Part shown: in pieces, positions 18,418-27,458 of the stretch
How the letters are laid out: every line of letters starts with the position of its first letter
Position numbering within the stretch: the first letter of the stretch is position 1
From: Candidatus Aminicenantota bacterium
GTDB lineage: Bacteria > Acidobacteriota > Aminicenantia > UBA2199
Assembly: GCA_026393835.1 (NCBI GenBank)
Contig: JAPKZK010000093.1
Span: forward strand, 1 to 36,678
Length of the DNA: 36,678 nt
Direction: 5' to 3'
Made by a program: the position numbers and the translations under genes
Notes under the pieces: generated by a model
Database searches by the model: none
Told to the model about the DNA's origin: nothing
The model's input: only the letters and a program-made list of their open reading frames with translations

Positions 18418-19470
18418 ATGGAAAAAATTAAGGATCAGGTTAAAACAATATCCATCAACCGTTATATCATGAGGATTCCCTACTTCATGATGATTTTCAT
18501 GTCTTTGCTCATGGTATTTATCCTGGGGGCTTTGTCCCTGTTTTTTGGAAAACAACCCGTCAATCATTTGGCCTACTTTATCCTGGCTCTCCTGGGTATT
18601 TTCATTCTCTTTGGCGTTTCCTTGTTCCTCTATATCCGGGAATTCAATAAAAGAATAAATAAAGAACTTCTCCTGCTCAAGGATTTCATAGAGAAACGCA
18701 TCGAAGTGAACGATTTACAGACGCGGATGTTCAAAGTCCGGGAACTGGCCCTGATACAGAAAAAAATAAAAAGCGATTCCAGGGACCTCAGGAGCTTAAA
18801 AGAAGAACTGCAGAAGAAAGAAAACCTGGCCCTGATTGGGAATTTTGCCTCCTCCATCGTGCACGATATCCGGAATCCGTTGATCGTGATCAACGGGTAT
18901 GTGGACATGCTAAAATCGAAACTCCCGGATACCGAGCAAAAATATACACAAAAAATCATCGATTCCACGTTGATGATCGAGCGGCTGCTGGAAGATATAC
19001 TCACGTTTGTCCGGGAGCAAAAAGTGGAATTGAAGTTGGCAAAGCTCCCGCCGGAGAATGTCGTCCAGGCCGCAATAACGTACCTGGAGCCGGTAATTAA
19101 AGCAAAATCGATTCATATCGCCCAGGAAATGGAGAGCGGACTCACGGTACTGTGCGATATCGACCGTCTCAGCCGCGCCATCATGAACCTGGTAAAAAAT
19201 AGCATTGAAATCTCCCGCCCGGGGGATACCATAACCTTGAGAACCTTTAAAGAGAAAGGCGCCGTTGTTTTTTCCGTCAGGGACATGGGGCCCGGGATCC
19301 CGGTCAGTATCCGCGCCGCGATTTTCGAGCCTTTTACCACCGCGGACAAAAGGAAGGGCACGGGGCTTGGCCTTTTCATTGCCAGGAGCATCGCCGAGGC
19401 CCATAACGGGGCTATTAGCTTTGAAACCGGCGCCCCCGGCGCCGAATTCTTCATCAAAATCCCGGCTTAA
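18418..19470 (+). CDS. Membrane sensor histidine kinase (orphan)
   Basis: A 350-residue kinase with two N-terminal membrane helices (about 21-43 and 51-73) and almost no extracytoplasmic loop. A short helical linker leads to the phospho-acceptor segment SSIVHDIRNPLIVI (His149). The ATP-binding domain has the N box IMNLVKNSIEI, DMGPGIP and GTGLGLFIAR. The ATG at 18418 has an AAGGAA ribosome site 9 bases upstream. There is no adjacent response regulator, so its partner is elsewhere. The minimal sensor region suggests it reads membrane or cytoplasmic signals. The fold is certain; the signal is unknown. Confidence 0.95.
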   Translation: MEKIKDQVKTISINRYIMRIPYFMMIFMSLLMVFILGALSLFFGKQPVNHLAYFILALLGIFILFGVSLFLYIREFNKRINKELLLLKDFIEKRIEVNDLQTRMFKVRELALIQKKIKSDSRDLRSLKEELQKKENLALIGNFASSIVHDIRNPLIVINGYVDMLKSKLPDTEQKYTQKIIDSTLMIERLLEDILTFVREQKVELKLAKLPPENVVQAAITYLEPVIKAKSIHIAQEMESGLTVLCDIDRLSRAIMNLVKNSIEISRPGDTITLRTFKEKGAVVFSVRDMGPGIPVSIRAAIFEPFTTADKRKGTGLGLFIARSIAEAHNGAISFETGAPGAEFFIKIPA

Positions 19471-19554
19471 AGAATGAATATTCCTCTTGTAAATACTTGA
19501 ATTTATGATCGTATTGTATTATTGTATATACTTAAAAACGTAAAGGAGTGAACA

Positions 19555-20355
19555 TTGACCAGGGACCAATTAAACCTGCGGGAACTATTGACAAAAGGTG
19601 AGGATACCCGCACCCAATTCAAAGAAAACATCAACAATGTCGATCAAACTATCTTTAAGAATGCCTCATTCAAAGATATCGACCTGGCATTATTCAAACA
19701 GTTCCACCTGAAAAAATACGACATCCCGGTTGAAGAAACCGAAGAGGGCCTTTCCCAGACCTTCGAGGACATGAACCTGGCCTCCGGGGGACGCCTTACC
19801 CTGGCGGGCTTGTTACTGTTCGGCAAAAATCCCATGAAATACCTTCCTATCAGCCAGATCATTGCCGTTTCATTTTTAGGCAACGATATTACCGGCCGCG
19901 AATACCGCGACAGTGAAAATATCGAAGGGAATCTTAAGAAATTGTATACCGACGCGCTGGCCTTCATGAAAAGAAATTTGAAAAAAATTCAAAATGGCCA
20001 GGATTTTAACAGCGTCGGGGTGCTGGAAATTCCCCCGCCCGTACTGGATGAATTATTGATAAATGCCCTGATCCACCGGGATTATTTCATCAGCAGTAAT
20101 ATACGGGTATTAATTTTCGATAACCGGATCGAAATCATCAGCCCGGGTAAACTGCCCAACAATTTGACGGTGGAAAAAATAAAAAGAGGGATGTCCGTAA
20201 AACGCAACAATACCCTGGCTTCCTTTGCCTTTGATCTCATTCCCTACCGCGGGGTGGGCAGCGGTATCCTCCGGGCGCTCCAACATTACCCGGATATCGA
20301 GTTTATCGATGATGCGGACCTGGAACAGTTCAAAGCCATTATAAAACGCCCTTGA
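19555..20355 (+). CDS. RecG-C-like ATP-binding protein with internally deleted AlbA-type domain
   Basis: A 266-residue protein starting with TTG at 19555, supported by AGGAG at a good distance. The C-terminal half matches the GHKL-type ATP-binding domain of the family often annotated as RecG C-terminal or AlbA_2 transcriptional regulator: ELLINALIHRDY, IEIISPGKLPNNLT and YRGVGSGILRAL. The N-terminus begins like a normal member (ELLTKGEDTRTQFKENINN, residues 10-28). It then jumps straight to the linker SFKDIDLALFKQFHLKKY, so roughly 100-130 residues of the AlbA-type domain are missing without breaking the frame. It may be a non-DNA-binding remnant or a shortened regulator. The gap to murA is 75 bases. 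Confidence 0.8.
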   Translation: MTRDQLNLRELLTKGEDTRTQFKENINNVDQTIFKNASFKDIDLALFKQFHLKKYDIPVEETEEGLSQTFEDMNLASGGRLTLAGLLLFGKNPMKYLPISQIIAVSFLGNDITGREYRDSENIEGNLKKLYTDALAFMKRNLKKIQNGQDFNSVGVLEIPPPVLDELLINALIHRDYFISSNIRVLIFDNRIEIISPGKLPNNLTVEKIKRGMSVKRNNTLASFAFDLIPYRGVGSGILRALQHYPDIEFIDDADLEQFKAIIKRP

Positions 20356-20430
20356 AAATTCGCAAAAAAATATATATAATAGCTTATCATCCGTAAACAA
20401 TACCATGTCGTTCGGTTGATCAGGAACAAA

Positions 20431-21696
20431 ATGAATAATGCAAAAATCGTAATCCACGGGAAACAGAAACTATGCGGCAGCGTGAGAATATCCGGCGCTA
20501 AAAACGCCGCCCTCCCCGAACTGGCGGCCTCGCTTCTAACCGCCGATGAAGTCCATTTCCAAAGCGTCCCACAAGTAGAAGACGTCAAAGTCATGTTCCA
20601 CGTCCTGGAAAACCTGGGCGCCCAGGGAATATTCAATGCCGATGCCGTCACAATCCAGGTCCCCACATTAAAATCCGCTGAAATCCCCAACGAACTCGGC
20701 AAAACCTCGCGCGCCTCGATCCTCATCCTGGGCCCACTGGTGGCCCGAAACGGATACGCCAAAGTCTCCCGGCCCGGCGGCTGCGCCATCGGCGACCGCA
20801 AAATCGATTTCCACCTCCAGGGACTCCGGGAAATGGGCGTAACCATCCGGGAAACGGCGGACCATATCATTGCCAACGCCGATAACGGTTTACAAGCCAT
20901 CGATTATACATTCCCCAACAAAACCGTCACCGGCGCCGAGAACCTTTTAATGGCCGCCGCCCTGGCCCAGGGTCAAACCATATTAAGAAATTGCGCCCTG
21001 GAACCCGAAGTGGGGGACCTGGTGGACCTACTCACCGCCATGGGTTCACATATCCATGGAAAAAACACAGAAACCCTGACCATTACCGGACAAAATCGCT
21101 TAAACGGCGCCCGGCATACCCTTATCCCGGACCGCATCGAAATGGGGACGTATGTCATCGCCGCCAGCTTGAGGGGCAATAATGAAGTCATGATAGAGAA
21201 CGCCATCCCCGAATACATCGACAGCCTCCTCTCCGTATTGACGGAAATCGGGATCGAAGTCTCTACCTGGGACGACAAAATAACCGTTCGCACCCGCGGC
21301 CCCTTATGCCCCGTGGAAGTGGAGACCCTCCCTTACCCCGGCTATCCCACCGACCTACAAGCCCAATTAACCACCCTGCTGACCCAGGCGGACGGCGTCT
21401 CAAAAATAAAAGAAAATATTTTCAATAACCGGTTTCAACATGCAGTGGAGTTGAATAAACTGGGCGCCAGTATCCAGGTGGACAGGGACGTCGCATTCAT
21501 AAAAGGCAAAACCCCATTAAGCGGCCGAACTATCCGGGCCACCGATTTACGGGCGTCGGCCGCTTTAGTACTGGCCGGGTTAATGGCCGAAGGACAGACC
21601 GTCGTAGAGAATGCCTACCAATTGCTGCGCGGCTATGAAGACATGCCGGGAAAATTACGGCAACTGGGCGCAAATATAACGCTAATCCATGAATAA
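20431..21696 (+). CDS. murA: UDP-N-acetylglucosamine 1-carboxyvinyltransferase
   Basis: A 421-residue enzyme catalysing transfer of enolpyruvate from PEP to UDP-GlcNAc, the first committed step of peptidoglycan synthesis in the cytoplasm. Motifs: ISGAKNAALPEL with catalytic Lys24, GPLVARNGYAKVSRPGGCAIG with the active-site Cys118 (the fosfomycin target; the Asp variant is not present), LPDRIE-like LIPDRIEMGTY, and the C-terminal RGYEDMPGKLRQLGA. The ATG at 20431 is preferred over the TTG at 20416 because AGGAAC lies just upstream. It heads a tight run of genes whose spacing suggests an operon with the HIT protein and the genes after it. Confidence 0.97.
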   Translation: MNNAKIVIHGKQKLCGSVRISGAKNAALPELAASLLTADEVHFQSVPQVEDVKVMFHVLENLGAQGIFNADAVTIQVPTLKSAEIPNELGKTSRASILILGPLVARNGYAKVSRPGGCAIGDRKIDFHLQGLREMGVTIRETADHIIANADNGLQAIDYTFPNKTVTGAENLLMAAALAQGQTILRNCALEPEVGDLVDLLTAMGSHIHGKNTETLTITGQNRLNGARHTLIPDRIEMGTYVIAASLRGNNEVMIENAIPEYIDSLLSVLTEIGIEVSTWDDKITVRTRGPLCPVEVETLPYPGYPTDLQAQLTTLLTQADGVSKIKENIFNNRFQHAVELNKLGASIQVDRDVAFIKGKTPLSGRTIRATDLRASAALVLAGLMAEGQTVVENAYQLLRGYEDMPGKLRQLGANITLIHE

Positions 21697-21729
21697 AAAA
21701 ATAAATCGCGGCGCACAAAGGAGGAACCA

Positions 21730-22062
21730 TTGAGTAATTGTATCTTTTGCAAAATTGCCGGGGGTGAAATCCCTAAAGAATTCCTGTTTGAAGATGACCG
21801 GGTCGTCGCTTTCAAAGACCTCCATCCCCAGGCGCCGGTACATATCCTGGTCATCCCCCGGGAACACTATCATTCCATCAAGGAAGCCCAGGATGAAGCC
21901 CTGGTGGGACATATGTTTACCGCGGCCAAAAAGGCGGCGGAAAAGTTAGCTGTAACAGATTACAGGTTGGTTATCAATACCGGGCCGCAGGCCGGCCAAT
22001 CGGTTTTCCACCTCCATTTACACCTCCTGGGCGGACGGTTCATGGCCTGGCCCCCGGGATAA
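21730..22062 (+). CDS. HIT family purine nucleotide phosphoramidase-like protein
   Basis: A 110-residue HINT-type histidine triad protein. The triad motif HLHLHLL is at residues 94-100, with the conserved INTGPQAGQSVFH before it. Cys4 and Cys7 near the N-terminus are shared with zinc-binding members. Start is TTG at 21730 with a perfect AGGAGG six bases upstream. Family members hydrolyse nucleoside phosphoramidates such as AMP-NH2; the cellular role is diffuse. It is 33 bases after murA and likely co-transcribed. Confidence 0.95.
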   Translation: MSNCIFCKIAGGEIPKEFLFEDDRVVAFKDLHPQAPVHILVIPREHYHSIKEAQDEALVGHMFTAAKKAAEKLAVTDYRLVINTGPQAGQSVFHLHLHLLGGRFMAWPPG

Positions 22063-22095
22063 TAAAATAAAAAGGATAAAAAAAAGGAGCATACA

Positions 22096-22752
22096 ATGAA
22101 AATTACCTGGATTGGTCATTCGGCGTTGAAATTGGAAGGCAGTAAAACCATTTTTATCGATCCCTTTATAACCGGGAACCCCGTCGCATGTTTGAGCCTG
22201 GATAAAGTAACAAAAGCCGATGTCGTGGTGGTCACCCACGATCACGGCGATCACCTGGGGGACAGTTACGCCATTTGCCGGAAGACCGGGGCCACGTTGG
22301 TGGCCATCTATGAAATCGCGGAAGAAGCCGCCAAACAAGGCGCCAAAGCCGAAGGCATGAATATCGGCGGCAGCGTCAACGTGGGTGGGGTCGTCGTTTC
22401 CCTGGTCCCCGCGTTTCATACCGGCGGCCTCGGCGGAACAGCCGCCGGCGCGGTGGTGGAAATGGACGGCAAGAAAGTCTACCACGCCGGCGATACCGGC
22501 CTCACCATGGAAATGCAGTTGATCGGTGAAATGTATACCCCGGATATCGCCTTTTTACCCATCGACGGCAGGTTTAACATGGGACCCCGGCTGGCGGCCA
22601 AAGCAGTCGAATTGTTGAAGGTTCCTAAAACAGTCCCCATTCATTACGATACCTTCCCGTTGGTTCAAAGCTCGCCCGAAGAATTCAAAAAACTGGTGGG
22701 CAATAAAAGCCAGGTCATTATCCTGGAACCCGGGGAGTTCGTCGAAATTTAA
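22096..22752 (+). CDS. UPF0173 metal-dependent hydrolase (metallo-beta-lactamase fold)
   Basis: A 218-residue protein of the UPF0173 family. The metal site THDHGDH is at residues 47-53, with later ligands in PAFHTGG, YHAGDTG and PIHYDTF. Length matches the family (about 220-230). The ATG at 22096 is preceded by AAGGAG. Cellular substrates are not established for the family. It lies 33 bases after the HIT gene and 15 bases before the next gene. Confidence 0.95.
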   Translation: MKITWIGHSALKLEGSKTIFIDPFITGNPVACLSLDKVTKADVVVVTHDHGDHLGDSYAICRKTGATLVAIYEIAEEAAKQGAKAEGMNIGGSVNVGGVVVSLVPAFHTGGLGGTAAGAVVEMDGKKVYHAGDTGLTMEMQLIGEMYTPDIAFLPIDGRFNMGPRLAAKAVELLKVPKTVPIHYDTFPLVQSSPEEFKKLVGNKSQVIILEPGEFVEI

Positions 22753-22767
22753 AACCAAGATACTCCA

Positions 22768-23244
22768 ATGCCGTATATAATCGATGGAAACAATTTAATG
22801 GGCAGTGCGCCGGACATATCCCCCGGCGACCCCGAAGCAAGAACCAAAATCCTCTCCCTGGTGGGGAAATTCCAGGAAGATAAAAAAAATAATATCATCG
22901 TCGTTTTCGACGGCGAGCCGCGGCACGGGGTAAGGCGGGAGGAATTATCTTCCAGGTTTTCCGTCCTGTATCCCAGGTACGGCAGCACCGCCGATGATGA
23001 AATTCGCGAGATACTGGACGGTTTTACCAATTGCAAAGATGTCGTGGTGGTTAGTTCGGACAGGGCCTTGAAAACATTAGCCAGGGAAAAAGGCGCCAGG
23101 ACCGTAAATTCCATCGAATTCTATTACGAACTAAAGCGGTTTTCCCATATCCGCGGGAAAAAAGAAGCCACCCAGAAACGGATCGACGCCGAATTGTCCG
23201 ATAGGGAAATAGACCTGTGGCTGAAAATCTTCCATGGGGCGTAA
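22768..23244 (+). CDS. NYN domain protein, YacP-like
   Basis: A 158-residue PIN/NYN-fold protein. IIDGNNLMGSAPD is at the N-terminus, VVFDGEP in the middle, STADDEI and VVVSSDRAL follow, giving the acidic cluster of YacP/Rae1-type ribonucleases. In Bacillus the relative Rae1 cleaves mRNA on ribosomes. The C-terminal tail is longer than the core domain and basic-helical. Its stop overlaps the next gene by 11 bases, which implies translational coupling. Confidence 0.85.
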   Translation: MPYIIDGNNLMGSAPDISPGDPEARTKILSLVGKFQEDKKNNIIVVFDGEPRHGVRREELSSRFSVLYPRYGSTADDEIREILDGFTNCKDVVVVSSDRALKTLAREKGARTVNSIEFYYELKRFSHIRGKKEATQKRIDAELSDREIDLWLKIFHGA

Positions 23245-24055
23245 ATTTTCAATCATCGGCGCCGGGAACCTGGGAACCCGCTTGATTCACGCCCTGCTCA
23301 ACTGCCCCGCCAGCAGCGGCGGGAGCAGCAGCGGCGGCGGGCGATATGAATTAAAGCACCTCTATAAAAAATCAAAATTCGGATATTATACCGCTTCGGT
23401 AGTGGATGACATAGAGTTGCTGGTGCGGGAAGCCGATATCATCTTCATATGTACGCAGGAATCTAAAATACGTGAGGCGGCCGAGGAAGCCGCCGCCTCC
23501 TCCAACCCGGCCGGGAAAATCTTTTTCCATACCTCCAATTGTCTCACGTCGGACCAGTTGCTCTCTTTAAAGTTAAAGGGGGCGTATACCGCATCTTTTT
23601 CTCCGCTCCAGACTTTTACCGGCGTTGGGCCCGGGGAAGATATGGAATTAAACCCGTTTAACGGAATTTATTTCCTGGCGGAGGGGGATAAGGAAGCGCT
23701 GCAAGCGGCGCGGGAAATTGCCGGTGACCTCGGGGCCGCGGTTCTTATCGTTGATAAGGATAAGAAAATCGATTATCATATAGCGGCAGTTTGTGCGTCT
23801 AATTTCCTCATAGCCGTTTTAAAATTAGCGGAAAGACAATTACACAAAGCAGGTGAACCGACTCCGGGGATAGAGATCATGTTCCCATTAATCCGGCAGA
23901 CCCTGGAGAATGTTGCATCCAGGGGGGTAGCGGAGTCGCTCACCGGTCCGTTCAAGCGGAAGGAGATGGCGATTATCGATAAGCACCTGGGACGCCTGGA
24001 AGGGGATGAGGCCGTTCTTTATAAAGCATTGACAGAGTTCCTGGGAAAAGATTAA
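23234..24055 (+). CDS. Rossmann-fold / DUF2520 domain protein
   Basis: A 273-residue protein of the ProC-like, DUF2520 family. The nucleotide-binding motif GAGNLGTRL is at residues 9-17, followed by DIIFICTQESKI, FFHTSN and YTASFSPLQTF. The helical C-terminal half (DYHIAAVCASNFLIAVLKLAE ... PLIRQTLENV) is typical of DUF2520 proteins, whose substrate is not known. A Ser/Gly-rich insert (SSGGSSSGGG, about residues 28-37) breaks the first helix region, encoded by a GGC/AGC-rich tract. It overlaps the NYN gene. Confidence 0.85.
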   Translation: MGRKFSIIGAGNLGTRLIHALLNCPASSGGSSSGGGRYELKHLYKKSKFGYYTASVVDDIELLVREADIIFICTQESKIREAAEEAAASSNPAGKIFFHTSNCLTSDQLLSLKLKGAYTASFSPLQTFTGVGPGEDMELNPFNGIYFLAEGDKEALQAAREIAGDLGAAVLIVDKDKKIDYHIAAVCASNFLIAVLKLAERQLHKAGEPTPGIEIMFPLIRQTLENVASRGVAESLTGPFKRKEMAIIDKHLGRLEGDEAVLYKALTEFLGKD

Positions 24056-24066
24056 AAATGGGACCT

Positions 24067-24160
24067 GCGCCTATTGAATGAGAAGAAGGGCCACGGACGA
24101 ACACAGACAGGCACGGACTAAAATAAAGAAATCCGTGCAATCCGGGGACTTATGTTTTTC
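24067..24160. repeat. Short-period repeat island
   Basis: GCCACGGACGAACACAGACAG near 24090 resembles the island at 4590, in ten-base steps. A more degenerate partner word (AATCCGTGCAATCC) follows near 24130-24145. It separates convergent genes and holds no coding frame. Confidence 0.5.
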
Positions 24161-24173
24161 TTCGGGTTAATTC

Positions 24174-24719
24174 TTATTTAAATATTACCTCTGCACCGGG
24201 GGCTTCGACATATATTACCTGGTGACCTTCTACCCACTTCCCACCCTGGGAATATTGGGCCCCGACACTCAACCTGCCGTCCGGGAGTATTTCACTTATG
24301 GATTTCACTTCCGTGATCCCCTGCCGGTTCCCTGTAACAATTTCATGACTGATGAATTTATTGCCGTCGATGGTCATTACCCCGGTAGTATAAAACCCGG
24401 CCGTGGTGAAATAGAAATATACCAGGCTTTTTTTGTTGGGGTCCCAGGTGATGATGCTTTCACCGCCGTACTCGCCATTATTGACCGAATGAAGCACCCG
24501 CACAGCGCGCCCGTTTAAAGTCCGCTCCCAATGCGATACATCAATCATGGGTTTGTCCGGGGCTGAACCTTTAAGCTCGCCTTTCCAGGTTTTGCCGATG
24601 AAAGGTTTCAACGGCGAAAGTTGATCGATCAGCTCATCCGGGGCAGCGACCCGGGCTGAACCGCTTACCATCAACGCAAATGCGAACAACAACAATATAA
24701 TAAAACCACTCTGTTTCAT
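24174..24719 (-). CDS. Small secreted protein, DUF1579-like
   Basis: A 181-residue protein with a signal peptide (MKQSGFIILLLFAFALMVSGSA). The ATG at 24719 is preferred because AGGTAAGAAG lies just upstream. The mature part has LSPLKPFIGKTWKGEL, WERTLNGRAVRVLHSVNNGEYGGESIITWDP and YFTTAGFYTTGVMTI, a beta-rich lipocalin-like pattern typical of DUF1579-type proteins of unknown function. It probably acts in the periplasm. It lies downstream of the SNF transporter with a repeat between, so co-transcription is possible but unproven. Confidence 0.75.
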   Translation of the reverse strand: MKQSGFIILLLFAFALMVSGSARVAAPDELIDQLSPLKPFIGKTWKGELKGSAPDKPMIDVSHWERTLNGRAVRVLHSVNNGEYGGESIITWDPNKKSLVYFYFTTAGFYTTGVMTIDGNKFISHEIVTGNRQGITEVKSISEILPDGRLSVGAQYSQGGKWVEGHQVIYVEAPGAEVIFK

Positions 24720-24742
24720 TCTTCTTACCTCAAAAAACGATT

Positions 24743-24823
24743 GCCACCAAGGCACCAAGGCACCAAGAATTTTTTAATAATAAAACCTCTTGGTGAACCT
24801 TTGTGCCTTCGTGCCTTGGGGGC
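24743..24823. repeat. Inverted-repeat island with 8-bp internal repeats
   Basis: The left arm at 24743-24767, built of (A)CCAAGGC words, pairs with the right arm at 24799-24823 with about three mismatches over 25 bases. It sits between the transporter and the small secreted protein. It may act as a bidirectional hairpin. Confidence 0.75.
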
Positions 24824-24829
24824 TATTTT

Positions 24830-26533
24830 TTATTTTACCTCTTCGATCTGCTTGACCGCTTCGACGTACTCTTTGTCTTCCTTTTTACTCTTCCAGGCAA
24901 TACGCACCATCCAGAGGGTCAAAAGAATCAATACCAGGAAAAGCCCCCGTGCGCCCCAGAGATACGGATGACGGGCAGCCGCTTCGCCTTTCATCAAGAA
25001 TTTATCGATGGCTTCCTGGTAGATCCAGAATCCCAGTACTACCAGCATATAAACCGGGGTCACATACTGGATAATGAATCTAAAAATCCGGGGAATTTTC
25101 AGGTCGGCCCCGTGGTGCATCTCTTTCCAGCCTTTCTCGATACCGAAAATCCAGGAGAAAATGATAATCTCGATGGTGGCAAACAGCACCAGACCGAGGG
25201 TCCCGGCCCAGAAATCCAGTTCATCCAGGAACCCGAATTTGAAGAAAGCCACTACCAATACCGTGGAAAGGGCCATGACGGCAAAAACCACGTTGACGGC
25301 TTTGGAACGTTTCCATTTAAATTCGTCTTCCAGGAAAGCGACGGCAGGAGAGGTCATGGCCACGGAAGACGTGATCCCGGCAATGAAGAGCAGCAAGAAC
25401 CACATGGCCCCGAAAAGCTGGCCGAAGGGAATCTTCTGGAATATCGTCGGGAGTGCGACAAAACCGAGATTGAATGCGCCTTCGCTGGCGATTTGCTGGG
25501 TGCCGGCCAACCCGAAAAAAGTAACCGCTAACGGGATGGCAATGGTTCCGCCAAGGATGACTTCGGCAAATTCGTTGGTCATCGATGTCGTTAAACCGTT
25601 GAGGGTCACATCGTCGTTTTCCCGCAAATAAGAAGCGTAGGTATTGATGATCCCCTGGCCCAGGCTCAGCGTGAAAAATATCTGGCCGGCGGCCGCCAAC
25701 CACACCCCTGATTCGGTTAACCTGCTGAAATCCGGGTTCCAGATAAAGGCCAGACCATTGGTTACATTTTGCTCTGGGAAGGTGGGGTCCGGGGTTCCCA
25801 TGGTCAGGACGCGGATGGCCAGGATAACGCCGAAAACGAAAAGAACCGGCATGCCTATTTTTGCCAGGACTTCGATGCCTTTTGAAAGCCCGCGGTAAAG
25901 GAAAAAATAATTAAGACTCAGCGCGATAACGATAAAAATCAGTATTGGAATCATGGAAGAAAAGGTCGCATTGTCCACATTGCCCTGGAAGGTTTTTAAG
26001 AAGGTGTTCATGGCTTCCATGTTTGTTTTGCCGAAATATTTCCCGGTGGCGGAAAACCAGGCATAGCCCAGGGTCCAGGATTCGATAAAGTTGTAATAGA
26101 CCACGATAACAAAGGGCATGGAGATGCCCAGGGCGCCGATGTATTTAGCGGCTTTGTTTTTCCACATCAGGGAAAACATGCCCGGCGTCGTACCATGGCC
26201 GTGGACGCCGCCGTAGCGACCGATGGTCCATTCCACCCACATGAGGGGGACGCCCAGGAATATCAACGCGCAAAAATACGGGATCATAAATGCCCCGCCG
26301 CCGTTGGCCGCGGCTTTGACCGGGAACCGCAAAAAATTTCCCAACCCGATGGCATTCCCGGCCATGGCCAGGATCAACCCGATGCGCGACGCCCACTGCG
26401 CCCGGCCTGTACCGGGCATTTCCAGTACTTCCTTTTGCTTTTTGGCCAGCAGTACGCGGCTGAAACAATATACGCTCAAACCGATGATGGTCGTCCATCC
26501 TACTACGAAAAAAATCCAACCCCAATACGTCAT
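24830..26533 (-). CDS. Sodium-dependent SNF family transporter
   Basis: A 567-residue inner-membrane symporter of the neurotransmitter:sodium symporter family. The hallmark GNAIGLGNFLRFPVKAAANGGGAFMIPY (residues about 59-86) forms the unwound first helix that binds Na+ and substrate. There are about a dozen hydrophobic helices, plus an extra N-terminal helix (residues about 5-28) before the conserved core. FTLSLGQGIINTYASYL and SSVAMTSPAVAFLEDE match later core helices. The ATG at 26533 has a GGAGG ribosome site. Substrates in bacteria include amino acids such as leucine, tryptophan or tyrosine; the one used here cannot be deduced. Confidence 0.95.
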   Translation of the reverse strand: MTYWGWIFFVVGWTTIIGLSVYCFSRVLLAKKQKEVLEMPGTGRAQWASRIGLILAMAGNAIGLGNFLRFPVKAAANGGGAFMIPYFCALIFLGVPLMWVEWTIGRYGGVHGHGTTPGMFSLMWKNKAAKYIGALGISMPFVIVVYYNFIESWTLGYAWFSATGKYFGKTNMEAMNTFLKTFQGNVDNATFSSMIPILIFIVIALSLNYFFLYRGLSKGIEVLAKIGMPVLFVFGVILAIRVLTMGTPDPTFPEQNVTNGLAFIWNPDFSRLTESGVWLAAAGQIFFTLSLGQGIINTYASYLRENDDVTLNGLTTSMTNEFAEVILGGTIAIPLAVTFFGLAGTQQIASEGAFNLGFVALPTIFQKIPFGQLFGAMWFLLLFIAGITSSVAMTSPAVAFLEDEFKWKRSKAVNVVFAVMALSTVLVVAFFKFGFLDELDFWAGTLGLVLFATIEIIIFSWIFGIEKGWKEMHHGADLKIPRIFRFIIQYVTPVYMLVVLGFWIYQEAIDKFLMKGEAAARHPYLWGARGLFLVLILLTLWMVRIAWKSKKEDKEYVEAVKQIEEVK

Positions 26534-26750
26534 GTTACGTTCCTCCTTATTTTCGACGATTGTATTGATGATGATACTAAAACACCCGGATACCGGTTTT
26601 TAACAGCGCACCTCATATCCAGCGGGAATTATAGCATCAAAAATAATCCAGTGCAAGATTGACAGGAAAAATTTTTCGACTGTCGCTCCAGGGTTTTTAT
26701 GGTGGGGGGAGGAAAAAGGGACATGCAAGAAAAACTCACCATCCCTACGC
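26534..26750. other. Intergenic region without a recognised feature
   Basis: I see no supported gene, terminator or promoter here other than the ribosome site of the transporter at its left edge. Confidence 0.4.
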
Positions 26751-26897
26751 GGTGGGAATGTCATTTTTAGCGGTGGGAAGATCATTTTCAGTGGTGGGAA
26801 CATCATTTGATATGGTGGGAAGATAGTTTTTACTGGTGGGAAGATCATTTAATATGGTGGGAATACCGTTTTCATTGGTGGGAATGTCATTTTCCAG
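26751..26897. repeat. 21-bp tandem array, 7 units, GGTGGGAA box
   Basis: GGTGGGAA starts at 26751, 26772, 26793, 26814, 26835, 26856 and 26877, exactly 21 bases apart. The rest of each unit varies, often GATCATTT. On the minus strand the period reads as seven-residue peptide repeats in more than one frame, but no ribosome site supports translation. A related array lies at 28694-28946. Confidence 0.95.
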
Positions 26898-26939
26898 GTT
26901 TAAAATGGGGTGAAATGAAAATTTTTCGCGGAAAATTAT

Positions 26940-26957
26940 TGACATGCCGGAATGTCA
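26940..26957. promoter_or_regulatory. Dyad TGACAT-N6-ATGTCA
   Basis: A perfect 6-bp inverted repeat around GCCGGA lies about 45 bases from the 21-bp array. It could be an operator, but no gene start is close by. Confidence 0.3.
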
Positions 26958-26999
26958 CTAATTATTAACACATGAAATCCTGACATTTTATGGAAAGAT

Positions 27000-27300
27000 T
27001 TGAAAAAAAATCCGAAACTCGAAGCACGAAATTCGAAACAAATTCAAAATACAAAGGTTCAAAATCCCAAACAAGAAAACTTCCGCTAAAGGAATGTCTG
27101 GACCGCAGATGGCGCGGATGGCGCAGATTAAAATTAAAAAGAAGTTAATAGCGGTATCATCAGCGTTATCAGCGTAATCAACGTAATCCGCGGGTCAGAC
27201 GTTTTTTGCTTCCTTTCCTCAAAATAACCACCAGGGCACAGGTCACAGGGCATAGGGTATGGGGCACGAATGCATACCCTGGCGGCCCTGGCGGCAAAAA
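27000..27300. repeat. Three adjacent short-period repeat islands
   Basis: At 27015-27050 words like CGAAACTCGAAGCACGAAATTCGAAA repeat a CGAAA unit. At 27105-27205 GCAGATGGCGCGGATGGCGCAGATT is paired with an inverse AGCGTAATCAACGTAATCCGCGG block. At 27227-27296 CCACCAGGGCACAGG is paired with CCCTGGCGGCCCTGGCGG. No coding frame is supported. Confidence 0.6.
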
Positions 27301-27322
27301 TTTTCATAATCTCCAGACGAAT

Positions 27323-27388
27323 GGCGAATACGAGATTTACCCCTCATTCGACTAGGAAACATTGGAAAGAGAAAATCTTGTATTCACC
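27323..27388. repeat. Hairpin element copy A, 3' of precursor peptide gene
   Basis: GGCGAATACGAGATTTA (27323-27339) pairs with AAAATCTTGTATTCACC (27372-27388). The loop includes TTCGACTAGGAAACATTGGAAAGAG, shared with copies B (29200) and C (30397). It lies about 70 bases downstream of the peptide gene at 27459. Confidence 0.8.
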
Positions 27389-27458
27389 TTTAGCTCAAAA
27401 GCAATTACTTTTTTGGGTTAGAGTTTCTACTTTTTGATGGACATTTTTTCCACTTCTT

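Noticed and set aside
26745..26945. Minus-strand frame coding for a 7-residue repeat peptide (NDLPTxx)
   Set aside because: The period follows from the 21-bp DNA array and is open in more than one frame, with no ribosome site. Treated as non-coding repeat.
27323..27388. Classical rho-independent terminators at the three hairpin elements
   Set aside because: The stems are separated by a long conserved loop of about 32 bases and are not followed by a T-run on the coding strand.
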